A DNA stretch of 43,561 nucleotides from an uncultured Alistipes sp. (lineage in GTDB: Bacteria; Bacteroidota; Bacteroidia; Bacteroidales; Rikenellaceae). The notes under the pieces were generated by a model. That model worked only from the letters and a program-made list of their open reading frames with translations. It did no database searches and was not told the origin of the DNA. Both the position numbers and the translations under genes were made by a program. Positions 18,995 through 27,452 of this stretch are shown here, piece after piece. How positions within the stretch are numbered: the stretch's first letter is position 1; every line of letters starts with the position of its first letter. The stretch is from assembly GCA_947178455.1 (NCBI GenBank), contig CAMWYI010000002.1, forward strand, positions 1-43,561, given 5' to 3'.

Positions 18995-19882
18995 CTACAT
19001 TTTCATACCTCGTTTACGCTGCGGTGCAATATGCGGCCAGGACAGTTTCGCCTGCCAATACTCGTTCAAATCCTTATGCTCCCGATAAAGATGCGACCGG
19101 TCGATAACGGTGCTATTCGGGCATAGCTGTTTCAAATCGGCCGTGGCATTGCGACCCGCTTCGTCGTTATCGAAAAACGCATGAATCGTCGCATGTCGGT
19201 CGAGAAACGGAATCGCTTTCGACAGGTTGACAACCGTGTTCAGCACTGCGGCATCGGTTTGCAATTGCTTTTCCATCGAGAGGTAGGAGAAGAAATCCAT
19301 AAATCCCTCGAATGCGAGGACGGTATCGGAACGGTTGTCGATTGTCGTAATATGTTTGGGCGATATGCCGCCCTTGAAACGTTCGGAGCGCAGTTCCCAT
19401 CCTCCGGCATCGTTGCGGAATCCAACCGCGAAATACTCCCTGCCGTTGATTGCATAGTGCACCTCCCGGCAATAGCCGAAAGCCATATTTGGGTCGATTC
19501 CCCGCGACGAAAGGTAGCCGACTAGAGCCGGATGACAGAGCGGCATATCGAAAAGTGTGCGAAGTGTGGAGACGCTCGGAGAAACGGATGACAATACAGG
19601 TGCGGGAATATGCGTTCTCACACCGTTGCCCAACAATCGGACGGCTTGCGCGAAATCGCACCGTTCCAATCGCATTACAAGGTCGAGAATCGAACCACCC
19701 TCGCCAAGTCCGAAGTCATACCATAGGTTCTGCATATAGTCCACCTTGAAACTCGGCGTTCGTTCTTCGCGTAGCGGTGAAAGATAAAAGCCATATCGCG
19801 AATTGTCTTTGGTCGGGTGCAAGCCTCGTTCGGCGAGGTAGGCTCGAATCGAAAGGCATTTGATAGCATGAATCGTTTTCAT
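18995..19882 (-). CDS. CHC2-like / TOPRIM primase-like protein of mobile element
   Basis: SPLREERTPSFKVDYMQNLWYDFGLGEGGSILDLVMRL (CHC2-like without Cys ligands); VLAFEGFMDFFSYL and HAFFDNDEAGRNA TOPRIM motifs. Confidence 0.85.
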   Translation of the reverse strand: MKTIHAIKCLSIRAYLAERGLHPTKDNSRYGFYLSPLREERTPSFKVDYMQNLWYDFGLGEGGSILDLVMRLERCDFAQAVRLLGNGVRTHIPAPVLSSVSPSVSTLRTLFDMPLCHPALVGYLSSRGIDPNMAFGYCREVHYAINGREYFAVGFRNDAGGWELRSERFKGGISPKHITTIDNRSDTVLAFEGFMDFFSYLSMEKQLQTDAAVLNTVVNLSKAIPFLDRHATIHAFFDNDEAGRNATADLKQLCPNSTVIDRSHLYREHKDLNEYWQAKLSWPHIAPQRKRGMKM

Positions 19883-19929
19883 AGCAATTTATTTTCAGTG
19901 AGAAGAAGAGTATTTATTCTTTCACTGAA

Positions 19930-20214
19930 TTATTTAATGGGAACGATTCGGTGCAAGGCAGCTTCGACGTCGCTGTCGCGGAACAGGACACGCCCACCGA
20001 TTTTGTGGGCGCAGATTTTACCGCGATTCACCCAGTCAGTGAGTGTCACGAGCGAGATGCGCAGACGGCGGGCGGTTTCGTGCCGCGTGAGATACTTCGT
20101 GTCGGTTTTCGGATGTGCGGGACGCAGCTGTTGCAACTCGTTGCGCAGGGACTCCCGAATCATCTCCGAGAGTTGGTCGGCGGTCATGCCGTTCAGATAG
20201 ATTTCCTTTGCCAT
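19930..20214 (-). CDS. Helix-turn-helix, excisionase-like DNA-binding protein
   Basis: YLTRHETARRLRISLVTLTDWVNRGKICAHKIGGRVLFRDSDVEAAL (HTH_17 type). Confidence 0.85.
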   Translation of the reverse strand: MAKEIYLNGMTADQLSEMIRESLRNELQQLRPAHPKTDTKYLTRHETARRLRISLVTLTDWVNRGKICAHKIGGRVLFRDSDVEAALHRIVPIK

Positions 20215-20423
20215 AATTCTTGCGATTTAACGCTGCAAAGGAATGGGTTTATCGGAACTAACTAAAATAAGTAATTGTGTTACAAGGCGAAGACACTTCG
20301 AAGACATACGATGTCAAGTTAGGACAATACGCTTGTAATTATCCTGTTTTTCGAGGCAGATTTCTGTGAATTGCGGAGGTTTGCGCCATAAAGTCCCAGT
20401 GTGTAAAGTGATTAAAAAATCAT

Positions 20424-20456
20424 AAAAAAACAGGGAGCAACGATTCGTGCTCCCTG
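20424..20456 (-). terminator. Intrinsic terminator on minus strand
   Basis: CAGGGAGCA-ACGATTCG-TGCTCCCTG (9-bp stem) preceded on + strand by AAAAAAA, i.e. followed by U-tract on - strand. Confidence 0.75.
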
Positions 20457-20564
20457 CAAAACGGGTTATCTATTTGCTTCATCATTTATCACCGTAACCG
20501 GTAACTTTTTGTCAATTGTATACGAAAGCATGTAAAAAGCTTGTAAGTTTTCATACTGCACTCA

Positions 20565-20636
20565 AAATTACACGCTTTTAATATACTGATTAATAGCCAT
20601 TCACTAATATATGCCTTGATAAAAAGTGTGTAATTT
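20565..20636. repeat. Spaced inverted repeat in AT-rich intergenic region
   Basis: AAATTACACGCTTTT (20565-20579) versus AAAAGTGTGTAATTT (20622-20636), 14/15 complementary. Confidence 0.55.
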
Positions 20637-20683
20637 ATGTTTAAAAGCTTTTTAATTAAGCATCATGAAAGATGATTTGAAAA

Positions 20684-21094
20684 TTACCTGTCAAGATATC
20701 TTTGCAGCGCTTCGCGAATAGCCGATGAAGAATAATATTCATCCCGAGACATCCGTTCGTCGCGACAGCCCTCGAACCGCTTACTGCTCAACCATCGGTA
20801 GAGCGTCGGGCGGGTGATGCCCAATGCGGCAGCCAACTCCTTTTTGTTCATCAGCCGCCCGCCGTCGAATGCCGGCAACTCGTTTTTGTCCTCATGGATA
20901 TACAGCCAGCGGTCAAGATGCCGAATTGCCTTATCCACATTTTTCAATTCCTGTTCATGGCTTTCGTATGCCCACACACGCAAACTTGCCGGGTCGAAGT
21001 CTGCAAACTCCAGCCGGGAACGCAACGCCTCGACCAACGTGTCGAAACACGCCAATTCGGAAGCCTTGATTTCTATTTTGCGACGACGGGGCAT
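20684..21094 (-). CDS. HTH domain protein, mobile-element associated
   Basis: 136 aa; MNKKELAAALGITRPTLYRWLSSKRF HTH. Confidence 0.75.
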   Translation of the reverse strand: MPRRRKIEIKASELACFDTLVEALRSRLEFADFDPASLRVWAYESHEQELKNVDKAIRHLDRWLYIHEDKNELPAFDGGRLMNKKELAAALGITRPTLYRWLSSKRFEGCRDERMSRDEYYSSSAIREALQRYLDR

Positions 21095-21170
21095 TGCGAA
21101 TACATTTTTTCAAATGAGCTTTTGTGGTTCAGCATACTTCCCTCAACAAAATATGTCTGTCGTCAAGGAA

Positions 21171-22793
21171 TTATTTGATTGGTAATCGCTCCAAATACGT
21201 TAGAAAATAACATCCCAAGTAAGTAATAGCATACTTTTGTTTGGGACTTCTTGGTTTATCTTTAATTGTTTGAACAATAAGTTTCCGGACCATTAGCGGT
21301 TCTATATACTTTTGAGAATTATAAATTTGCGATGTTAATCCTAACGTGTTGATAAGTAGCTCCTTTTTGCTTTGAGGTCCCTGCAATAGTGCGTTTAATA
21401 TTTTGTATGTTTTTTCTGTTTTTAGTGAATCAAAATCAGAGTTATCAAATCGAACGGCTATTTTAGAGTATTTAGCTTCATATTCAGCTATTTCTGCTTG
21501 TTTACAAGAGATGATAGCTTGCCCTAATTCAAGATCAACTTGGTTAGTAACTTGGTTAGTAACTTGGTTAGTAAAGTCTATACGAAGTTGATTATCTGCG
21601 ACAAAAGTTGCATCGTTAACTTTTACGCCAAAAACAGTAATATTATCAACAGAAAATTTAGCCTCTTGATTCCCATTATCTCGTAACTCCTTTTGTACAC
21701 GAGCAACTCCACGATTATATCTATTAACATACCCTAAAGATTTCATTGCCTCTGCGACAATAGGGTTGCGGTAATCATTTACATTCGGGAAATTCTCCGG
21801 TTTGGCATTTCCATATAATCCTCCGGCATTATCGATTTCTATTCTATCGGCATATTGATAAAATTTAATAGGTGTATTCGATTGATAATCTCGATGCATT
21901 ACGGCATTCATCAACAACTCTCGAATGGCCCATATCGGATAATTGTATATTGTTTTTTCTCTTAATGCAGTAATTGGCTTTGGGCGTTTTTCTACGATTG
22001 CCGTTTCAATGAAAGTATCGAGTTTGGGTAACATTTCTATTAAACACCCCGCAAACTTATGTTCATTGACTATATCTGCGGCGTTGTCACCACCGTCGAA
22101 TCGGACATATTGCACGTATGCTCCCGGAAGATAATATTCCGGATTCTTTCCAAACAAAAGAATTGCGGCATATGTCGGGCAATCCTCTGTAGTGTTGTAT
22201 AATCGTAATGCACTTAACTGTTGCTTGATATCTCTTTTGTCTCCAACCAAGGCATCTTCGTCCATTATGGACGGGAGATATGTATTTTTAAATAAATCTA
22301 TTTTTAGATCATCAAGCGATGAGTCGATACAAGGGTATGTTTCGAATGATAGGATGTTAGCCCTGCGCCGTTCCATCAGAGCCCGCTCTTCCATTTCCGA
22401 TGCTATATCTTTACGTGGTCCGATACGAATCCATGTTCTTCCTTTGTACTTTATGGGCGGATACTTATGGGGAGTAACTTCAACGACTAAAAGGTCTCCA
22501 GAATCATAAGAAAATTTCTCAACACTCATAATCGGGAATGGCTGAATATTCCCATCGGAGTGGATGCTGGTAATCGTTTTATATAATTTATCATCGACTT
22601 TCAATCCTGAAATAACACCATCATCTGCCGCTCCAATAATAAGATAACCTTTTTTGCCGCTATTGGGCATATCATTAGAGAAAGCACATATTGCCTGACA
22701 GAATTTATCCATCTTATCAGTAGATACAGTTCGTTCAATATGGTAATTCTCAATATCATTGAGTAATGTCAGTACTTCGTCTTTTGTAATCAT
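21171..22793 (-). CDS. AlbA_2 (Schlafen-like) domain ATP-binding protein / putative transcriptional regulator
   Basis: 540 aa; N-terminal KKGYLIIGAADDGVISGL...PPIKYKGRTWIRIGPRKDIAS (AlbA_2), RELLMNAVMHRDYQ (HATPase-like), C-terminal winged-helix-like. Confidence 0.82.
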   Translation of the reverse strand: MITKDEVLTLLNDIENYHIERTVSTDKMDKFCQAICAFSNDMPNSGKKGYLIIGAADDGVISGLKVDDKLYKTITSIHSDGNIQPFPIMSVEKFSYDSGDLLVVEVTPHKYPPIKYKGRTWIRIGPRKDIASEMEERALMERRRANILSFETYPCIDSSLDDLKIDLFKNTYLPSIMDEDALVGDKRDIKQQLSALRLYNTTEDCPTYAAILLFGKNPEYYLPGAYVQYVRFDGGDNAADIVNEHKFAGCLIEMLPKLDTFIETAIVEKRPKPITALREKTIYNYPIWAIRELLMNAVMHRDYQSNTPIKFYQYADRIEIDNAGGLYGNAKPENFPNVNDYRNPIVAEAMKSLGYVNRYNRGVARVQKELRDNGNQEAKFSVDNITVFGVKVNDATFVADNQLRIDFTNQVTNQVTNQVDLELGQAIISCKQAEIAEYEAKYSKIAVRFDNSDFDSLKTEKTYKILNALLQGPQSKKELLINTLGLTSQIYNSQKYIEPLMVRKLIVQTIKDKPRSPKQKYAITYLGCYFLTYLERLPIK

Positions 22794-22833
22794 ATTCCAG
22801 ATTCTTTAATTTGGATATAAAGATATGAAAATT

Positions 22834-24144
22834 TTATTTCCCGCTGAAATACGGATGATTCATCAACTCCATGGCGGTCTGCTCTTCCGTAATCTTGATG
22901 TATTTCATGAACTCTTTTTCGGTTTTGTGACCCGTGATTTTCATGATAGCGATGGTCGGGATGCCTGCCAAATACATGTTCGTCGCTCCGCTGCGGCGTG
23001 CCGTGTGAGTCTTTACCAAGTCGCATTTATCAACCAGATGCGTCTTCTTTTCCCCGTTCTCGACGTATGATACTTCGATTTTCTCCGTGATACCCGCCTC
23101 GCGGGCAACCTCCTTAATAAATTTGTTTACTTTCTGTTCGTAGGCCTTCGGCAAACGGTTTTCGTACTTGTCTAATATTGCCTGCAATTCGGGCCGAATG
23201 GGGATGACGACATGATTGCCCGTTTTCTGCTGCTTGAGGTCAATGACCCGCTGCCCGCTTTCCAATGTGCGGATATTGCCCTCGTTGATGGTCGAGTAGT
23301 CGCTGAACCGCTGTGCCGTATAGCAACCGACCAAAAATACATCGCGAGCAATATCTTTGTGCTTGTTGTTCGACAAATCGAGGTCGGCAATAGCGCGGAT
23401 TTCCGATTCGGTCAGATAGATATTCTCGACATCGGCAGTCAACACACGGAATTTACGGCTTTCAATCAAGCCGTTGTCGTGCAGTCCCTCTTCGCGCGCT
23501 GCCCGCATAATGATTTTCAACTCCTTGACATGGCGGCCGATGGTATTAATCGAATAATCCTTCGCCGTAAACCATGCCACAAAATCGTCGTAGAATTTCA
23601 GGTCGATATCGCCGAAATCGAACCGCTTTCGCTTCGCTTTGCAGAACTCGTCGAACTGAATGATAAACCCTTTGTAGTTCTTAATTGTTGATGCTCCGTA
23701 ACGCAGTTTGTGAATGTTGAGCCTTGTGCCGGCCTCCATTTCGTGTGTATAACGGGCTATGTAGTCGGTCAGCGATTCCCGACTGCGTATGTTGCGGCCG
23801 CCGGATGTACTGCGCGGGTGATGGAAGCTGTAAACAATCTTTTCCAGCTTCGTTTTCGTCATCGCATGTTCGGGGTCTTTCGCCATTTCTCCAAGAATGA
23901 AACTGCGCAACTCCGACAGGTTCTTCGTCAGTTCGCGCCCCTGCTGCTCGGTGAAATCATCCGTAAAGGCATAGCGGCTTTTAACCGTCTGCTTTTTGTT
24001 ATCCCAAGCATCCGCCCACACGACATATTGAGATTCGGCATAGAATGAAGTATGCCGGTCGACATTGAAACGAAGATACACTTTCGTCAGCGTGCTTTTC
24101 TTCGTCGTGCGAATACGATATGCGAAAGTTGCCATATGCGACAA
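22834..24144 (-). CDS. Tyrosine recombinase / site-specific integrase
   Basis: 436 aa; SAM-like core-binding domain; VFLVGCYTAQRFSDYSTI, HTARRSGATNMYLAGIPTIAIMKITGHKTEKEFMKYIKI (R..HxxR..H/Y). Confidence 0.95.
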   Translation of the reverse strand: MSHMATFAYRIRTTKKSTLTKVYLRFNVDRHTSFYAESQYVVWADAWDNKKQTVKSRYAFTDDFTEQQGRELTKNLSELRSFILGEMAKDPEHAMTKTKLEKIVYSFHHPRSTSGGRNIRSRESLTDYIARYTHEMEAGTRLNIHKLRYGASTIKNYKGFIIQFDEFCKAKRKRFDFGDIDLKFYDDFVAWFTAKDYSINTIGRHVKELKIIMRAAREEGLHDNGLIESRKFRVLTADVENIYLTESEIRAIADLDLSNNKHKDIARDVFLVGCYTAQRFSDYSTINEGNIRTLESGQRVIDLKQQKTGNHVVIPIRPELQAILDKYENRLPKAYEQKVNKFIKEVAREAGITEKIEVSYVENGEKKTHLVDKCDLVKTHTARRSGATNMYLAGIPTIAIMKITGHKTEKEFMKYIKITEEQTAMELMNHPYFSGK

Positions 24145-24159
24145 ATTTTATTTCTGCCG

Positions 24160-24167
24160 CAAAGATA
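24160..24167 (-). promoter_or_regulatory. Candidate -7 box of integrase promoter
   Basis: CAAAGATA on + (TATCTTTG on -), 16 nt upstream of the integrase start codon; -33 element not obvious. Confidence 0.45.
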
Positions 24168-24170
24168 GAA

Positions 24171-24194
24171 AATTTGTACGGCATTTGTACGGCA
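24171..24194 (+). repeat. Arm-type repeat, right end
   Basis: AATTTGTACGGCATTTGTACGGCA; 23/24 identical to 11909-11932, same orientation. Confidence 0.8.
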
Positions 24195-24310
24195 CCAGCG
24201 AAATTTTCTAAAATTTCCAGACCTCGCAATTAATAAGATATTCGCATAATATACTGAAATACAAACTAAATAAGATAAATACAGATTAATATCAATTAAT
24301 TTTTATGGCG

Positions 24311-24342
24311 TCCGCTTCAGACCTCACAGAAACAGCGTTACA
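24311..24342 (+). repeat. att direct repeat, right copy
   Basis: tccgcttcagacctcacAgaaacagcgttaca; 31/32 identical to 11851-11882. Confidence 0.9.
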
Positions 24343-24356
24343 AAAATCGTAACGCT
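24331..24356 (+). terminator. Probable original tRNA-Cys terminator at right end of element
   Basis: AACAGCGTTAC-AAAAATC-GTAACGCTGTTTTTT. Confidence 0.7.
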
Positions 24357-24566
24357 GTTTTTTCATAATGCGGGCGCGTAGTCACGAACGGTACGATGAC
24401 CGACACACCTCCCCCGCAAAACACAGTTCAGAACTCCACCCCAATTCGGAAAAATCCCCCGATTTAGGTATTGCTCCATTCCGAAACATCCGCTACTTTT
24501 GTACCGCTTGACGAATCGTACCGAACAAAAATAAAGTTCCATGCACACGGTATCTAAATTTTTTAC

Positions 24567-24574
24567 TACCTTTG
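24567..24574 (+). promoter_or_regulatory. Candidate -7 box upstream of TonB-dependent receptor
   Basis: TACCTTTG (TAnnTTTG) 21 nt upstream of ATG 24596; another TACTTTTG at 24494-24501; no clear -33 TTTG. Confidence 0.4.
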
Positions 24575-24595
24575 TGCTTAATTACGGCTGATTTT

Positions 24596-27448
24596 ATGAG
24601 AAAATTGCTACTTTTCATCATACCGATCGTCGCGTTTCCGACTGTTGCGCTCGCACAACAATTCTGCAACGTGTCAGGTCGAATCCTTGTCGAGGATTCC
24701 GCAATTCCGATCGGTGAAGCAGTGGTCGAAGTACCCCATCACGGGCTGTGGGCCGTCTCGGACAAGGACGGCCATTTCGTCGTTCGCGGCGTTCCGCGCG
24801 GAAAAACCGGCTTCGTCATCTCCTGCCTCGGCTATGCGACTACCGAAGTCGAGGTCGATGTCATCGCGGGCATGGACGAGCTGCAGCTTCATCTTCCCGA
24901 AGAGAACCTCGCACTGGAAAGCGTGGTCGTGACGGCCCGCGAAGTGCCCGATGCTATGGCCACCTCGCGCACGGTGGGCGAAAAAGCCATCGAACACCTG
25001 CAAATGGTCAATGCGTCGGATATTTCGGCACTGCTGCCGGGCGGCAAGACCGTCAATCCCGACCTGACGCAAAACCTTCCGTTCTCGTTGCGCGACGGCG
25101 GCTCCCCGCTGCTCGGCAATGCTTCGTTCGGCACGGCGGTCGAAGTCGACGGCGTGCGTCTGTCGACCAACGCGTCGCTGGGCGATATGTCCGGTGCCAG
25201 CACCCGCAACATCGCTTCGACCAACATCGAGTCGATCGAAGTCATCACGGGCGTTCCGTCGGCCGAATACGGCGACATCTCGTCGGGTATCGTGAAACTC
25301 AAAACCCGCAAGGGCAAAACGCCTTACACCGTGACGCTGGCGACCAATCCGCGCACGAAACAGGCCTCGTTCTCCAAAGGTTTCGATTTGGGCAGCCGCA
25401 ACGGCGTGCTCAACACCAATGTAGAATATACGCGCGCGACGAAAAACCCCACCTCGCCTTATACCTCGTATTCGCGGGCAGGATTATCGCTCAACTACCA
25501 CAATACGTTCGCCCGCACGGTGCGGTTCGATTTGGGCCTGACGGGCAACCTCGGCGGCATGAACACCAAAGACGACCCCGACGCCCCGAACGGCGAATGG
25601 CAAAAGGTGAAAGACGACGCTATCCGCGCCTACACGACCGTCAACTGGCAGCCCAACCGCAAAGGGCTGACGAGCCTCGATTTCAGCGCGTCGGTCAACT
25701 ACCGCAACAACCACGACCGGCAGCGGCTGCATCCCATTACAGGTACCGAGACTTCTGCCGTACACGCCATGACGCAAGGCTACTACTTCGCCGATATTCT
25801 CCCGTCCGATTATTTCGCCACGAAGAACATCGACTCGCGCGAACTGAACTATGCCGCCGGACTGAAAGCATCGTGGCTCTATTCGTGGGGCGGCGTGCAC
25901 AGCCACACGAAACTCGGCGTCGACTGGCGGGCCGAAGGCAACGTGGGCAAGGGCGAATACTACGACGACCCCGCAACGGCGTCGAACGGCTACCGTCCGC
26001 GTCCCTATACGGACATCCCCTACATGCACAATCTGGCCGGTTATCTCGAAGAGATGCTGACCCTGCCGCTCGGCTCGACCACGCTGCAACTCATGGCCGG
26101 TGTGCGTGCCGAAAAGACATTCATCAAAAATTCGGACTACAAGAATACGAGCAATTTCTCGCCCCGTTTCAACCTGAAATACCGCATCGCCGACTGGCTC
26201 ACCATTCGCGGCGGCTGGGGCATCACCGAGAAACTGCCGTCGTTCGGCATCCTCTATCCCGATCCGAAATACCGCGATTACGAGACATTCAGCTACAAGT
26301 ACGGCGAGCAAATGGCTTCGGTCTATTACACGCAGCCCTACTCCATACTCTATAATCCCGACCTGCGGTGGCAGCGCAACCGCAATGCCGAAGCGGGCGT
26401 CGATTTCCGCGTCGGACGGACGCGGGTTTCGTTGGTCGGCTACTTCAACCGCACGACCCACCCCTATGAGTTGACCGAATCCTACGAGCCGTTCACCTAC
26501 CGCACGATGCAGTTCCCCACGAGCGGCAACCACAACCTGTCGGCGATGCCGGCCAACCCGATTTTCAAGGTCGACAGCCAGACGGGCGACTTGTTCGTGC
26601 GCGACGGCGACGACCCCTCGACCGGCTGGGTACAAATGGAGGAAAAACAGCGCATCACCCAATTCGTGCAGAATACGCAGCAGGGCAACGGTTCGCCCAT
26701 CGACCGCATGGGATTGGAGTTCGTCGTCGAATTTCCGCACATCCAGCCCCTCCGCACCGACCTGCGGTTGGACGGTGCTTACGGCTACACGCACTACGTC
26801 AACCAAGGCGAATGGTGCTACTGGCCCGGATCTTTGACGGAAGACAACGAGTCGAAAGAAAAGAAATTCTACCCCTACGTGGGCATCTATCCCGACACGG
26901 GCGGTTCGTCCATCACCTACAACGGCCGTGAGTCGCATCGGTTCGATGCCAACCTGACCGCCACGACGCACATTCCGTCCATTCGGATGATTATCACGCT
27001 GCGATTAGAAGCCACGCTGTTGCGCCGTCAACAGAACCTCTCGGAGTGGAACGGCATGCCGTATGCGTTCAACGTCAGTGAAGACAGCAAGACTCCTACA
27101 GGCGGCGACATCTACGACGGCAACAGCTACACGGCCATCTGGCCCATCGCCTACATAGACATGGACGGCAACCGTCATCCATTCACTGATGCCGAACGCA
27201 ACGACCCAGTATTCGACGACTTGAAGCGGCGTTCGGGCAACGCCTACCAGTACCGGCTGTCCGACTACAACCCCTATTTCGCAGCCAATCTGAGCATCAC
27301 GAAAGAGATTGGCGACCACGTTTCCATCTCGTTCTACGCCAACAACTTCACCAATTCGCGCAAGTACGTCCGGCCCTATGCCGGAGGCACGGGAGCTATC
27401 TTTACGCCCGAATTCTACTACGGATTGACGGTTCGCATCAAATTCTGA
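24596..27448 (+). CDS. TonB-dependent receptor with carboxypeptidase-regulatory-like domain
   Basis: Signal peptide MRKLLLFIIPIVAFPTVALAQ; CarboxypepD_reg-like repeat; plug domain (SIEVITGVPSAEYGDISSGIVKLKTRKG); C-terminal beta strand FYYGLTVRIKF. Confidence 0.92.
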   Translation: MRKLLLFIIPIVAFPTVALAQQFCNVSGRILVEDSAIPIGEAVVEVPHHGLWAVSDKDGHFVVRGVPRGKTGFVISCLGYATTEVEVDVIAGMDELQLHLPEENLALESVVVTAREVPDAMATSRTVGEKAIEHLQMVNASDISALLPGGKTVNPDLTQNLPFSLRDGGSPLLGNASFGTAVEVDGVRLSTNASLGDMSGASTRNIASTNIESIEVITGVPSAEYGDISSGIVKLKTRKGKTPYTVTLATNPRTKQASFSKGFDLGSRNGVLNTNVEYTRATKNPTSPYTSYSRAGLSLNYHNTFARTVRFDLGLTGNLGGMNTKDDPDAPNGEWQKVKDDAIRAYTTVNWQPNRKGLTSLDFSASVNYRNNHDRQRLHPITGTETSAVHAMTQGYYFADILPSDYFATKNIDSRELNYAAGLKASWLYSWGGVHSHTKLGVDWRAEGNVGKGEYYDDPATASNGYRPRPYTDIPYMHNLAGYLEEMLTLPLGSTTLQLMAGVRAEKTFIKNSDYKNTSNFSPRFNLKYRIADWLTIRGGWGITEKLPSFGILYPDPKYRDYETFSYKYGEQMASVYYTQPYSILYNPDLRWQRNRNAEAGVDFRVGRTRVSLVGYFNRTTHPYELTESYEPFTYRTMQFPTSGNHNLSAMPANPIFKVDSQTGDLFVRDGDDPSTGWVQMEEKQRITQFVQNTQQGNGSPIDRMGLEFVVEFPHIQPLRTDLRLDGAYGYTHYVNQGEWCYWPGSLTEDNESKEKKFYPYVGIYPDTGGSSITYNGRESHRFDANLTATTHIPSIRMIITLRLEATLLRRQQNLSEWNGMPYAFNVSEDSKTPTGGDIYDGNSYTAIWPIAYIDMDGNRHPFTDAERNDPVFDDLKRRSGNAYQYRLSDYNPYFAANLSITKEIGDHVSISFYANNFTNSRKYVRPYAGGTGAIFTPEFYYGLTVRIKF

Positions 27449-27452
27449 AACC

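Larger units (their letters stand above)
11851..24342. mobile_element. Integrative and mobilizable element inserted in tRNA-Cys 3' end
   Basis: 32-bp direct repeat with 1 mismatch (11851-11882 and 24311-24342) containing the tRNA 3' end; tyrosine recombinase adjacent to the right end; relaxase, MobC-like, primase and excisionase-like genes; lower GC than flanks. Confidence 0.93.

Noticed and set aside
11999-22793. Possibility of retron, CBASS, BREX or Gabija complete systems in the island
   Set aside because: No reverse transcriptase/msr, cyclase, PglX/BrxC set or GajB-like UvrD helicase seen next to the OLD gene; only the RM + OLD pair and an AlbA_2 protein are supported
24363-24548. 61-aa minus-strand ORF between island and TonB receptor
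   Set aside because: No ribosome-binding or family evidence; likely non-coding
25484-26971. 495-aa minus-strand ORF opposite the TonB receptor
   Set aside because: Antisense shadow; V/A/R-rich with no recognisable domain
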